From Ignavibacteria bacterium (GTDB taxonomy: Bacteria; Bacteroidota; Ignavibacteria; Tepidaquicellales; Tepidaquicellaceae): DNA of 64,000 nucleotides. Shown one piece after another: positions 1 to 8,346 of the stretch; the stretch's first letter is position 1, and each line of letters starts with the position of its first letter. The notes under the pieces were generated by a model that ran no database searches, was not told where the DNA came from, and saw only the letters and a program-made list of their open reading frames with translations. Location: NCBI GenBank assembly GCA_016704345.1, contig JADJAH010000006.1, forward strand, positions 310,001 through 374,000. Direction: 5' to 3'. The position numbers were made by a program, and so were the translations under genes.

Positions 1-538
1 TGATATCAAGGTCCTTGTCAGAAATTCCATTGTTCACAAGGTATCTCCACCAGTCCATCTTGTCGAGCTTCTTCTTATCCTGTTCATTCATCTTTGCATA
101 TCCTTCAATGATCCTGTCAAACTTCTCCTTCCATTCAGGACTATAATTCCATTCACCCGGTTTGTAAAACTTGTTGTCATAAATCAGTCTGTCGCGGAAC
201 GTATTGTCTTCAATCTCTATTCCGTACTTCTTACAGATATCAATGACTCTATTATGTGACGCGCCAATCCATTCCGCACCAAGTTCTATGACAAGATCTG
301 AATTCGCTTCGGGGCGGTATGAGAAAACTCTTCCCCCGACTCTTTTTCTTGCTTCGATTACGGTGACATCGAAACCGTTGTTCTTAAGCATTAAGGCGCA
401 CGACAAGCCGGCGAAACCTGCGCCAATAATTACCACTTTCTTTTTTGAGAAGAAATTTAAGCCGAATGACTTTGCAGGCAGAGCAGAAGCAGCTGCAATC
501 AAAGAGGCTTGCTTGAGAAATTCTCGTCTGGTGGTCAT
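1..538 (-). CDS. Flavin monoamine oxidase family protein, N-terminal part
   Basis: Read leftward from an ATG at 538 and cut by the window edge, so only about 179 residues are seen. The protein starts with a twin-arginine signal (TTRREFLKQASLIAAAS, residues 2-18), so it is probably exported folded with its cofactor. It is followed by a Rossmann FAD-binding motif VVIIGAGFAGLS (35-46) and the second FAD motif EARKRVGGRV (62-71), then ELGAEWIG (85-92), all typical of the amine oxidase / flavin monoamine oxidase family, which oxidises primary or secondary amines. The substrate cannot be told from this half. It is transcribed divergently from the polyketide synthase operon, with about 164 bases between the two starts. 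Confidence 0.85.
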   Translation of the reverse strand, partial: MTTRREFLKQASLIAAASALPAKSFGLNFFSKKKVVIIGAGFAGLSCALMLKNNGFDVTVIEARKRVGGRVFSYRPEANSDLVIELGAEWIGASHNRVIDICKKYGIEIEDNTFRDRLIYDNKFYKPGEWNYSPEWKEKFDRIIEGYAKMNEQDKKKLDKMDWWRYLVNNGISDKDLDI

Positions 539-702
539 AAAATTTTATTTGTTTGTAAAATAGTTATTTGATCAATCTTTATAAACACATTCATTCAAGT
601 TCAGCCAGAGTTCAAGCTAAAGTAGACAGTTGCATCAGTGGAATTCATGGAAATTAAAGATGCAGAATTTTTACATACAAAGTTGAGTTATTCAAATGTA
701 AA

Positions 703-1791
703 TTGCTCTCAATTAAAATTGTCTCATTGCCAAGCATTAAACAAGTAACATGCCTTTCACTCGATCACAAAGCTCCACAATCTGAACTTAAGAAACTTGC
801 AGAAAGGACTTTTGCCGGCTCATTCAGTGATCTGGACCGGCTTCTCGAATCTTTTGATAACTCTGAAATCAAGGAGCGAAATCTTTGTGTGCCTGTAGAA
901 TATTTTGGAAAACATTCATCCTTCAAACAAAGAAATGACGAATATGTGCAACTTGCTACTGAACTTACATCTGAATCAGTAAGCGCTTGCCTTGAGAATT
1001 GCGGCATAGGTAAAGATGAAGTAACTGATTTTATTTTTGTTTCGAGTACCGGTCTTTCTACTCCGAGCATTGATGCGCTGGTTGTAAACAAGCTAAAGCT
1101 TAATCAGAACATTACCAGAATTCCTTTATGGGGTCTAGGTTGTGCAGGAGGAGTTGCCGGAATTTCGCTTGCAAACAAGATAGCATCTGCAAACCCCGAG
1201 GCAAAAGTTATTGTTGCTGCTACAGAGTTGTGCTCACTGACATTCATAAGAAATGATAATTCAAAAAGTAATCTTATTGCCACCGGACTATTCTCTGACG
1301 GCATTGCTTCTGCTCTGGTCTGTGGCGATAAAGTAGCTGAAAAAATTAACGGAAGTTTTGATCTTCGATTTGTTGATTCAAGAAGTAAGTTGTATTACGA
1401 TTCTATTGACGTGATGGGTTGGGAAATAATTGAAGAAGGATTTAAGGTGGTGTTCTCCAGAGACATACCCAATATTGTATCTATGAAAGTGAAAGATGAT
1501 GTATTGGCGTTTATTGCTTCAAATAATCTGTCAGTTTCTGACATCAGCAATTTCATAGTCCATCCGGGCGGTGTAAAAGTAATTGATGCTTATGTTAAAT
1601 CTCTGGGGATCAGGAATGATCAGTTCAAAAATACCAGAACAGTGCTTCAGAACTTCGGTAATATGTCGAGCGCAACTGTTCTGTATGTGCTAAATGAATT
1701 CAGCGTAAACGGGTTTGAGAAAGGTATGAGTCTTATGGCTTCACTTGGTCCCGGATTTACAAGCGAAATGTTGTTACTTGAATCCCATTAA
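703..1791 (+). CDS. Type III polyketide synthase (alkylpyrone/chalcone synthase family)
   Basis: Thiolase-fold enzyme of 362 residues that condenses an acyl-CoA starter with malonyl-CoA units and cyclises the product. The full catalytic triad of the family is visible: Cys147 in PLWGLGCAGG, His287 in NFIVHPGG and Asn320 in NFGNMSS. The length is normal. The start is uncertain: TTG at 703 gives the longest reading and no ATG or clear ribosome-binding site precedes it. The next gene, 21 bases on, is a small membrane methyltransferase; this pair matches Bacillus subtilis bpsA-ypbQ, where the synthase makes alkylpyrones from long-chain acyl-CoA and the partner O-methylates them. The alkylpyrone or alkylresorcinol product is inferred from that context. 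Confidence 0.9.
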   Translation: MLSIKIVSLPSIKQVTCLSLDHKAPQSELKKLAERTFAGSFSDLDRLLESFDNSEIKERNLCVPVEYFGKHSSFKQRNDEYVQLATELTSESVSACLENCGIGKDEVTDFIFVSSTGLSTPSIDALVVNKLKLNQNITRIPLWGLGCAGGVAGISLANKIASANPEAKVIVAATELCSLTFIRNDNSKSNLIATGLFSDGIASALVCGDKVAEKINGSFDLRFVDSRSKLYYDSIDVMGWEIIEEGFKVVFSRDIPNIVSMKVKDDVLAFIASNNLSVSDISNFIVHPGGVKVIDAYVKSLGIRNDQFKNTRTVLQNFGNMSSATVLYVLNEFSVNGFEKGMSLMASLGPGFTSEMLLLESH

Positions 1792-1812
1792 GCAAATTCA
1801 GAACAAGATAAG

Positions 1813-2319
1813 ATGACTTTGTTCATTGCAGTAATCTTGATACTTATTGTTCAGAGATTGATAGAACTCAGGATCTCTTCCCGTAACTACAAAGTATTGA
1901 TACGGGAAGGTGGTGTTGAATACGGACGTGAGCACTATAAATACATTGTGATGCTTCATACATTGTTTATTATTACAATGATCTTTGAGTATCTGATGAG
2001 AGAGCTTTACGGCAAATTGAGTGATATTAGTTATTTGTTTTTGGTATTTTTCGCACTTCTTCAGATAATGAGATTCTGGGTAATACACTCACTCGGAAAA
2101 TTCTGGAACACCAGGATAATCAGAGTACCGGGAAGTGATTTGGTTAAATCCGGTCCGTATAAATTCTTAAAGCACCCTAACTATGTAATTGTTGCATTGG
2201 AGATATTCTGTCTTCCAATGATATTCGGGCTCTATTACACTGCAATCATTTTTACAATTTTGAACTCTTTGATTCTCTATATCAGGATCAAAGAGGAAAA
2301 CAAAGTCTTAATTAACTGA
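1813..2319 (+). CDS. Isoprenylcysteine carboxyl methyltransferase (ICMT) family protein, likely alkylpyrone O-methyltransferase
   Basis: Integral membrane protein of 168 residues with about four or five hydrophobic segments. The C-terminal half carries the ICMT/PEMT SAM-binding signature: SGPYKFLKHPNYVIVALE, then a final hydrophobic segment and RIKEENKVL. Bacteria do not make prenylated CaaX proteins; members that follow a type III polyketide synthase (YpbQ/BpsB type) O-methylate alkylpyrones instead. That role is inferred from the gene directly upstream. ATG start at 1813; the following gene begins 3 bases after the stop, indicating one operon. Confidence 0.82.
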   Translation: MTLFIAVILILIVQRLIELRISSRNYKVLIREGGVEYGREHYKYIVMLHTLFIITMIFEYLMRELYGKLSDISYLFLVFFALLQIMRFWVIHSLGKFWNTRIIRVPGSDLVKSGPYKFLKHPNYVIVALEIFCLPMIFGLYYTAIIFTILNSLILYIRIKEENKVLIN

Positions 2320-2322
2320 CAA

Positions 2323-2634
2323 ATGAAAGTTCAACTAAAAGAGATCTGTCACGGAAGAAGCGGCGATAAAGGTGATGCGGCAAATATCGGATTGATTGCA
2401 TATACAGATGATGATTATAAATTGATCGAAAAAGAGGTCACTGCTGAAAAGGTAAGAATGTTCTTTGAAGGCATTTGTTTTGGCGATGTTAAAAGATACG
2501 AGATGCCGAATATAAGAGCATTAAACTTTGTATTGAACAACACACTTGGAGGAGGCGGAACTGTTTCGCTAAAGCTTGATGCACAGGGCAAGACACTGGC
2601 ATCTGCATTGCTAAAAATGGAAATTGAAAAATAA
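2323..2634 (+). CDS. AtuA-related C-terminal domain protein
   Basis: Free-standing 103-residue protein with the signature ICHGRSGDKGDAANIGLIAY near the start and a glycine-rich NNTLGGGGTVSL near the end, both characteristic of the C-terminal domain of AtuA-type proteins. In other bacteria this domain occurs alone or fused to the larger AtuA domain, in acyclic-terpene and branched acyl-CoA catabolic clusters; its biochemical function is not established. Here it is the third gene of the polyketide synthase operon (3-base gap after the methyltransferase), which suggests a role in handling the acyl-CoA or polyketide. prfB follows after 10 bases. Confidence 0.75.
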   Translation: MKVQLKEICHGRSGDKGDAANIGLIAYTDDDYKLIEKEVTAEKVRMFFEGICFGDVKRYEMPNIRALNFVLNNTLGGGGTVSLKLDAQGKTLASALLKMEIEK

Positions 2635-2644
2635 ATATTAAAAA

Positions 2645-3737
2645 ATGTTTGAACAACAAAAATACAGACTTAAGGATTGCAAAGAGAAGATCAGCTCTTT
2701 GAGGAGGTTTCTTTGAAATCGACAAAAAGATAGAAAAGATAAAGGAGCTTGAAGTACTTTCTCAGGTAGAGAATTTCTGGGATGATAACAAGGAAGCTCA
2801 GAATATATTGCAGCAGACTTCATCTTTGAAGAAGACCGTGGATGAGTACGATATAATTGATAAGAAATTCAAAGATGTTCTTGGACTCATTGATCTTGCC
2901 GAGGCAGAAGGCGATGAATCTATGGAAGGAGAAATATCTCAGGAGACTGACAAGTTTCTGAAAGAGCTTGATGATGCTGAATTCAAAGTAATGCTGTCTG
3001 AGGATGATGACAAAAGAGATGCTATTATTACAATTAATTCCGGGGCAGGTGGTACGGAGTCTCAGGACTGGGCGGAAATGCTTCTCAGAATGTATCTCAG
3101 ATATTGTGAGAAGAAAGGATACGAAGGCGTGCTTGCAGACAGGCTTGACGGTGACGGTGCAGGGATCAAGAGCGCGACGATTGAAGTAAAAGGGGAGTAT
3201 GCATATGGTTATCTCAAAGCAGAAAATGGAGTTCACAGACTTGTTCGAATATCTCCTTTCGATTCAAACAAGAAAAGGCATACATCATTTGCAGCAGTTT
3301 ACGTTAGTCCAATTATTGATGATACAATTGACATACAGATCAATCCGGCGGATATAAAAGTCGACACGTTTCGGGCGGGTGGTGCCGGAGGTCAGAACGT
3401 CAATAAAGTTGAGACTGCAATCCGGATTACTCACATGCCATCAGGAATAGTTGTTCAATGCCAGAATGAAAGGTCACAGATACAGAATAAAATGAGCGCA
3501 ATGAAGATGCTTAAGTCAAAGCTATATATTATTGAAAAGGAAAAAGAACTGGCGCGCATTAAGACTGTTGAAAGCTCAAAGAAGAAAATAGAGTGGGGAA
3601 GTCAGATCAGAAGTTATGTCTTCCACCCGTATAATATGGTCAAAGATCACAGAACAGATTATGAAACCAGCGACACGCAGGGAGTAATGGACGGTGATCT
3701 GGAAGAATTCATAAAGGCATTTCTGCTGGAGAAGTAA
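2645..3737 (+). CDS. prfB: Peptide chain release factor 2, with programmed +1 ribosomal frameshift
   Basis: RF2 recognises UGA and UAA and triggers peptidyl-tRNA hydrolysis. Translation starts at ATG 2645, runs 23 codons and meets an in-frame TGA at 2714-2716; the rest of RF2 continues in the +1 frame from GAA at 2715 to the TAA at 3735-3737. The product is about 363 residues, normal for RF2. The shift site carries all the classic parts: a Shine-Dalgarno-like AGGAGG, three bases, a slippery CTT, then TGA. Downstream are the RF2 anticodon-mimic SPF (in RISPFDSNKKRHTSF) and the catalytic GGQ (in RAGGAGGQNVNKVETA). Low RF2 levels let the ribosome pause at UGA and shift, giving autoregulation. 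Confidence 0.97.
2702..2716 (+). promoter_or_regulatory. prfB +1 frameshift (recoding) site
   Basis: AGGAGG (2702-2707), TTT, the slippery codon CTT (2711-2713) and the stop TGA (2714-2716). The spacing between the SD-like element and CTT is the same three bases as in the E. coli site. The base after TGA is A rather than the C of E. coli. Confidence 0.93.
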
Positions 3738-3743
3738 TCACAT

Positions 3744-4961
3744 TTGAATTACAGTCTTTTCATAGCGTCAAGGTATCTCTTTTCGAGGAATAGTTCGGGA
3801 TTTATTCATTTCATAACTCTGATATCTGTCCTTGGTGTTACTCTTGGAGTTGCGGCATTGATAATTGCAACATCCATTATGAACGGATTTGAAAAGGAGA
3901 TCAAAGAAAAAGTTTCGGGACTTGTTGCGCACATTCAGGTCTCATCATTCAAGTCCGAAGGTTTGCCTGATTATCAGGAGGCAATCGCCATTATTAAAGA
4001 TAGTGTTAATGGAATAACCGGGATTTCTCCGATAGTTCAGAAAGAAGCGGTGCTTAGAACGAAGGCCGGTGTTGAAGGACTTATCCTCAAAGGCATAGTG
4101 CCTGAGACAGATGTTTCTTCCGCACAATCAAAAATTCTTAAGGGAGAATTTAATTTGAATCCTGTTGATTCTACCTTCTCCAGACTCGTTGTGGGCAACA
4201 AGCTTGCCGATAAAATGAAAATTGATATTGGAAGCAAGGTTATCGTTTTCGGACTGACGGGTATTCCGTCACCTGCTAATACACCGAAGATAAAACAATT
4301 CATCGTTAGCGGAATTTACGAGAGCGGTCTACGGGAATACGATGACATGATCGTTTATACCGATTTGCTGACGGCACAAAATACTTTCGCGCTCGGTGAG
4401 AGCGTTACCGGTATTGAAATAAAGCTTAACAATATTGACAGCGCAGACATTGCTTCAAACATCATTAAGAGAGTTGCCGGATACCCGTATTATCCCAGAT
4501 CTTTGTTCAGACTATATAAACCTCTTTTCACATGGGTCGAGCTTCAGAAGGCACCCACTCCAATAATTCTGGGACTCATAATTATCGTTGCCACATTTAA
4601 CATCGTTGGAACTTTGCTAATGCTGGTCCTCGAGAAGACACAATCTATTGGAATACTGAAATCGCTTGGCTCAAGCCGCGGAGGTATAATGAAGGTATTC
4701 TTGGCCAACGGAATTATTATCGGGGTTATTGGTATCATTTTCGGAAACATCCTCGGGCTGGGGATTTGTATTGCCGAGCAGAAATTCAGATTCTTTTCTT
4801 TGCCCGATATTTATTACATGAAGAACGTCCCAATCCTCATCGAGCCAATGCAGATAATCTTCATCTCATCACTTGCCCTTATTCTTACATTTCTTGCGAC
4901 AATAATTCCGGCTTATCTGGCATCACGGCTGGATCCTGTTAGATCTTTAAGATTCAGCTGA
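3744..4961 (+). CDS. LolC/LolE-type ABC transporter permease (lipoprotein release)
   Basis: 405 residues with FtsX/MacB topology: one N-terminal membrane segment (about residues 22-45, ITLISVLGVTLGVAALIIATS), a large periplasmic domain (about 50-265), then three C-terminal membrane segments. The opening SLFIASRYLFSRNSSGFIHFIT and the ending DPVRSLRF are typical of LolC/E, the inner-membrane permease that releases lipoproteins for transfer to the outer membrane. No ATPase (LolD) is adjacent, so it must lie elsewhere. The start is probably TTG 3744, 6 bases after prfB; the next gene follows within 2 bases. Confidence 0.85.
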   Translation: MNYSLFIASRYLFSRNSSGFIHFITLISVLGVTLGVAALIIATSIMNGFEKEIKEKVSGLVAHIQVSSFKSEGLPDYQEAIAIIKDSVNGITGISPIVQKEAVLRTKAGVEGLILKGIVPETDVSSAQSKILKGEFNLNPVDSTFSRLVVGNKLADKMKIDIGSKVIVFGLTGIPSPANTPKIKQFIVSGIYESGLREYDDMIVYTDLLTAQNTFALGESVTGIEIKLNNIDSADIASNIIKRVAGYPYYPRSLFRLYKPLFTWVELQKAPTPIILGLIIIVATFNIVGTLLMLVLEKTQSIGILKSLGSSRGGIMKVFLANGIIIGVIGIIFGNILGLGICIAEQKFRFFSLPDIYYMKNVPILIEPMQIIFISSLALILTFLATIIPAYLASRLDPVRSLRFS

Positions 4962-4962
4962 C

Positions 4963-5685
4963 ATGCTGGATAAATCTCCTCAAAAGATCTCAGCTATGTT
5001 TGATGAGATAGCTCCGACATATGACAAACTCAACCATGCGTTCACTCTGAATCTGGACAAGGTGTGGAGAAAAAAAATTGTGCAAGAGATTTTAAAAAGA
5101 AAATACGAGAAAAACCGGATACTTGATCTGGCAACAGGTACAGGAGATCTCGCACTTGAGCTTGTAAATCTGTATCCCGAAGTACTTGTTGCTGCTGACT
5201 TTTCCAAAGAGATGCTTGATTATCAGCGGAGAAAAAAAAGTAATCCTTTGATAGAATTAGTAGAAGCTGATGCATCAAATCTTCCTTTCAATGATGTCTA
5301 CTTTGATATAGTGACAATAGGATTCGGTGTGAGAAACTTCTTTGATTTGAAGAAATGCCTGAAGGAAATCAGCAGGGTAATCAAGCCCGGTGGCCGGCTT
5401 ATTGTGCTTGAAATATTCAAGAGCAATGGAGTCATTAATAAGATATTCAATTTCTATTTTGGGAAAGTTGTGCCTGCATTTGGCAATAGGGTATCCGGGA
5501 GTTCGCATGCTTACAGTTATCTCTTTAATTCTGTTGAAAACTTTCACACCCTCGATGAGTTTGGCGGGATCTGCAAAGAATTTTCGTTTGAACAGGAATT
5601 TAAAGAAAACAACTTTTTAGGAATCGTAAATACAATTTACTTCTGCAAGAAAAGTGAGCTTAAGAATAATCTTGCGTTCTCTTAA
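4963..5685 (+). CDS. ubiE/menG: Demethylmenaquinone methyltransferase
   Basis: 240-residue class I SAM-dependent methyltransferase. Visible motifs: MFDEIAPTYDKLNHAFTLNLDKVWRK (shown only in part by MFDEIAPTYDKLNH), the SAM-binding ILDLATGTGDLA (about 51-62), FGVRNFFDLKKCL and the UbiE signature SRVIKPGGRLIVLEI. It adds the C-methyl group in the last step of menaquinone synthesis (and ubiquinone in organisms that make it); in this lineage menaquinone is expected. The ATG sits two bases after the permease stop, so the genes are probably co-transcribed. Confidence 0.93.
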   Translation: MLDKSPQKISAMFDEIAPTYDKLNHAFTLNLDKVWRKKIVQEILKRKYEKNRILDLATGTGDLALELVNLYPEVLVAADFSKEMLDYQRRKKSNPLIELVEADASNLPFNDVYFDIVTIGFGVRNFFDLKKCLKEISRVIKPGGRLIVLEIFKSNGVINKIFNFYFGKVVPAFGNRVSGSSHAYSYLFNSVENFHTLDEFGGICKEFSFEQEFKENNFLGIVNTIYFCKKSELKNNLAFS

Positions 5686-5757
5686 CAAAATGTCTGCAGT
5701 ATTCAATAGCTTCAATTTGTTGACAAAAATTTCATTCCAATAGAAATTGAAAAACCT

Positions 5758-5765
5758 TATATTTG
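5758..5765 (+). promoter_or_regulatory. Candidate Bacteroidota-type -7 promoter element
   Basis: TATATTTG matches the TAnnTTTG consensus used by the primary sigma factor of Bacteroidota. It lies in the non-coding gap before the small gene ending at 6132. No good TTTG -33 element is evident at the usual distance, so the call is tentative. Confidence 0.4.
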
Positions 5766-5901
5766 CAAAACCCCAATTTAGGTAACGCTTTTGACTGAAT
5801 CTTAAGATTTCAGTAAATTGTTTTTGTCATTCTGAGTGATAGTCATGAATCCTGCCATGACATGTCACGAAAATCATAAGCAGGGAGGAAAGGTTTTAAG
5901 T

Positions 5902-6132
5902 ATGGTTTTTAGAGTACAGCATCAGATCTTCAATTTGAGTTTTGTGAAACACATCATGAAGGTTGATTCAAAAGATGGGAAATTTTTCATTGGGGTGTTT
6001 TCAACAATCAGGGATATGGAGTTTTATTTTGAATATCCCACACCTCAAAAAAGAAATGAAGAATGGGAAAGATTGTATGAAGACCTTCATAGAATTCATG
6101 AACCGTTAACGAAAGTTGAAGAAGAAGTCTGA
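5902..6132 (+). CDS. Small hypothetical protein
   Basis: 76 residues if started at ATG 5902, which has GGGAGG about 12 bases upstream; ATG 5845 would add 19 residues (MNPAMTCHENHK...) of low-complexity character. The chain is soluble, with alternating hydrophobic strands (VFRVQHQIFNLSFVKHIMKV, FFIGVFSTIRDMEFYFEY) and an acidic helical tail. I do not recognise the family. It is followed by a strong hairpin terminator and preceded by a candidate promoter, so it looks like a single-gene transcription unit. Confidence 0.6.
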   Translation: MVFRVQHQIFNLSFVKHIMKVDSKDGKFFIGVFSTIRDMEFYFEYPTPQKRNEEWERLYEDLHRIHEPLTKVEEEV

Positions 6133-6164
6133 ACTGATCCAAAAAGTGTCACATTTTTTACATG

Positions 6165-6204
6165 GAATAAGTTGTCCGGTTTAAAAAACCGGACATTCTT
6201 ATTC
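6165..6204 (+). terminator. Rho-independent terminator
   Basis: Two stacked stems: an inner 9-bp stem GTCCGGTTT / AAACCGGAC (6174-6182 and 6186-6194) and an outer 7-bp stem GAATAAG / CTTATTC (6165-6171 and 6198-6204), followed by TTTTC. It lies 32 bases after the small hypothetical gene. Confidence 0.85.
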
Positions 6205-6262
6205 TTTTCATTGAATACGATTATCTAAATCGTTAATTTGCTATCCAAAATAATTATTCGAC

Positions 6263-6646
6263 ATGAACATACCCGAGGGTTTAAAGTACACAAAAGAGCA
6301 TGAATGGGTCAAAGAGGAAAATGGTTTCTGTCTTGTTGGCATTACTGATTTTGCACAGGGTGAACTTGGCGATATTATTTATCTGGATATAACGTCAGAG
6401 CCCGGAGTTGAAGTAAAACAGGGTGAAGTTATTGGATCTATTGAAGCGATTAAGACTGTTTCAGAAGTTTTTAGCCCGGTATCCGGAAAAATTGTTGAGA
6501 TTAATTCAGGTATCAATGACAACCCTTCAATGGTAAATACAGATCCTTACGGTGCAGGTTGGATGTTAAAGATCGAACCTTCATCTGCCGGAGAATTCTC
6601 GTCATTGATGGATTCAGTTTCATACAAGTCGCTTGTAGGCGCTTAA
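6263..6646 (+). CDS. gcvH: Glycine cleavage system H protein
   Basis: 127 residues, the normal length. GcvH carries the aminomethyl group between the P, T and L proteins on a lipoyl arm. The lipoylation site is Lys64 in IGSIEAIKTVSEVFSPVSG, and the N-terminal YTKEHEWV and C-terminal NDPYGAGWMLKI-like stretch (NTDPYGAGWMLKI) are diagnostic. No other gcv genes are near; the neighbours downstream are ribosomal protein and lipid genes. ATG 6263 is the clear start. Confidence 0.97.
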   Translation: MNIPEGLKYTKEHEWVKEENGFCLVGITDFAQGELGDIIYLDITSEPGVEVKQGEVIGSIEAIKTVSEVFSPVSGKIVEINSGINDNPSMVNTDPYGAGWMLKIEPSSAGEFSSLMDSVSYKSLVGA

Positions 6647-6682
6647 CAACAGAATTACTAAGAGTTTACAGTTCTTTGAGAA

Positions 6683-7183
6683 ATGGAAAAAATAAATATT
6701 GCAAATCTTGCAGAAGGCCAGCATAGTTTTGAATTTTGCCCGACTGCAGCAGAGTTAGATATTGTTGATCCGAAGTGCAAGGACCTGAAGTTAAACGTTG
6801 TTATTAGCAAGTCCGGATCACAACTGGTGCTTGATGCTGAAGTTTCAGGCTTGTTTTGTTTATCATGTGACAGGTGCATTGAACTCTATGACCAACCTTT
6901 TGAAAAGGATTTTGAAATTGTTTATAAATATGATTTCACGGGTGAGAAGGAAAATACTGACGACAACATTAAGTTCATTTCTCCGAAAACAATATTCATA
7001 GACGTCACAAAAGAAGTAAGAGATTATATTCTGCTTTCTGTGCCAATGAAGGCAGCACCTCCCGAGAATAATGGGATATGTTCATATTGCGGAAGAGATA
7101 TTGAGAAGTTACTCAATCCCCAAAGGGATGAAGTTGTAAATCCGGTTTGGGAAAAACTTATAAAACTAAAGACGAAAGAATAA
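6683..7183 (+). CDS. DUF177 (YceD-like) protein
   Basis: 166 residues. Proteins of this family are encoded next to rpmF throughout bacteria and are implicated in 23S rRNA accumulation. The sequence has two cysteine pairs, LSCDRCIELYDQPF (about 70-83) and CSYCGRDIEKLL (about 132-143), which may bind zinc, and the family-typical ending NPVWEKLIKLK. The stop is two bases before the rpmF start, so the two are coupled in one operon. Confidence 0.88.
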   Translation: MEKINIANLAEGQHSFEFCPTAAELDIVDPKCKDLKLNVVISKSGSQLVLDAEVSGLFCLSCDRCIELYDQPFEKDFEIVYKYDFTGEKENTDDNIKFISPKTIFIDVTKEVRDYILLSVPMKAAPPENNGICSYCGRDIEKLLNPQRDEVVNPVWEKLIKLKTKE

Positions 7184-7185
7184 TA

Positions 7186-7365
7186 ATGCCAAATCCAAAA
7201 AGAAGACACTCTAAAGCCAGAGGCAGGAAAAGAAGAACTCATTATAAAGCAACAGCTCCCGCTTTGATGACTTGCCCTAATTGCAGTGAGATGAAACAGA
7301 CACATAAAGTATGTCCATCGTGCGGATTCTATGACGGCAAGTCCGTTGTATTGCCAAGGAAATAA
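7186..7365 (+). CDS. rpmF: 50S ribosomal protein L32 (bL32)
   Basis: 59 residues beginning MPNPKRRHSKARGRKRRTHY, the canonical L32 start. It has the zinc-binding pattern CPNCSEM and CPSCGFYDG, so this is the C+ (zinc) form of the protein. The start at ATG 7186 is fixed by homology although the reading frame is open further upstream. Confidence 0.97.
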   Translation: MPNPKRRHSKARGRKRRTHYKATAPALMTCPNCSEMKQTHKVCPSCGFYDGKSVVLPRK

Positions 7366-7434
7366 TTGCTCCGCTCCTGCTTTTTCAATTCTAAAGAGTT
7401 CTGTTAACCTTTGAACTTTTTCATACTTTAATTA

Positions 7435-8346
7435 ATGCAAAAGATCACAATCGTTGTAGACGCAATGGGGGGCGATTTCGCTCCTTTGAATGATGTGTCC
7501 GGAGCGATAATTGCCGCTGAAGAAAATCCCCAATCTTTGGAGATAATTCTCACCGGAAACGAGGATCTGATAAAACAGGAACTGCTTAAGCATAAAGTCA
7601 CTCTGCCAAATATTCAGATAGTGAACACTACAGAGGTTGTAAGTATGGATGATTCACCGACAGAGTCCTTGAAGACAAAGCCTGATTCATCACTTAGCAT
7701 AGGCATAAAGTTGGTGAGAGAAGGAAAAGCGGATGCTTTTATAAGTGCAGGAAATACAGGTGCGGTCATGGCTGCTGCAACTATTAGACTCGGAAGGCTC
7801 GAAGGTGTCGGAAGGCCAACAATCGGCTCATTATTTCCGACAGATAAAGGCCGAACAATGGTGTTTGATGTAGGCGCGTCAGTTGATTGTAAAGCGCAAC
7901 ATCTCGTTGAGTTTGCAACAATGGGAAGCATCTACGTCAGGAATATATACGGTGTTGAGAATCCGAAAGTGGCATTGCTAAGTGTTGGTGAAGAAAAGAG
8001 TAAGGGGAATAGTGTTATAATTGAGGCACATGAGTTATTAGAGAAATCTCAGTTGAATTTCGCAGGCAATGTTGAAGGAAGAGATATACTGAACGGGAAA
8101 GTTGACATAGTAGTGTGTGACGGTTATACAGGCAATGTAATTCTAAAGTTTGCTGAAAGTGTACTTGAACTGATGAAGAATAAATTCAGAACATATGCAT
8201 CAAAAGGATTTTTGAAGAAGCTATGGGTCGGAATGATGTATGGTACTTTAAAGAATGTGATATTGAAAGATTTCGATTATCAGGAGTATGGTGGCGTTCC
8301 TTTGCTTGGAGTAAATGGAGTTGTAATAATTGGACATGGCAAATAA
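7435..8346 (+). CDS. plsX: Phosphate acyltransferase PlsX, interrupted by an in-frame stop
   Basis: PlsX makes acyl-phosphate from acyl-ACP, the donor for PlsY in phospholipid synthesis. The protein opens with IVVDAMGGDFAPLN and contains the family blocks ISAGNTGAVMAAA and VVCDGYTGNVILKF. It stops after 303 residues at GVVIIGHGK. In the same frame, directly after the TAA at 8344-8346, translation would continue for another 37 codons (SHIEIRNMILKAEEMIRKDV...) to a TAA at 8458-8460, which matches the helical C-terminus expected after the HG motif. A full-length gene of 341 codons is therefore broken by one stop codon, most simply TCA to TAA. fabH, the usual next gene, is absent. Confidence 0.92.
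   Translation: MQKITIVVDAMGGDFAPLNDVSGAIIAAEENPQSLEIILTGNEDLIKQELLKHKVTLPNIQIVNTTEVVSMDDSPTESLKTKPDSSLSIGIKLVREGKADAFISAGNTGAVMAAATIRLGRLEGVGRPTIGSLFPTDKGRTMVFDVGASVDCKAQHLVEFATMGSIYVRNIYGVENPKVALLSVGEEKSKGNSVIIEAHELLEKSQLNFAGNVEGRDILNGKVDIVVCDGYTGNVILKFAESVLELMKNKFRTYASKGFLKKLWVGMMYGTLKNVILKDFDYQEYGGVPLLGVNGVVIIGHGK

Noticed and set aside
2645..3737. prfB counted among the damaged genes
   Set aside because: The frame change coincides with the complete AGGAGG-CTT-TGA recoding signal and is a conserved regulatory device.
4980..5547. Minus-strand genes opposite ubiE
   Set aside because: They are shadows of a well-supported gene and have no motifs or ribosome-binding sites.
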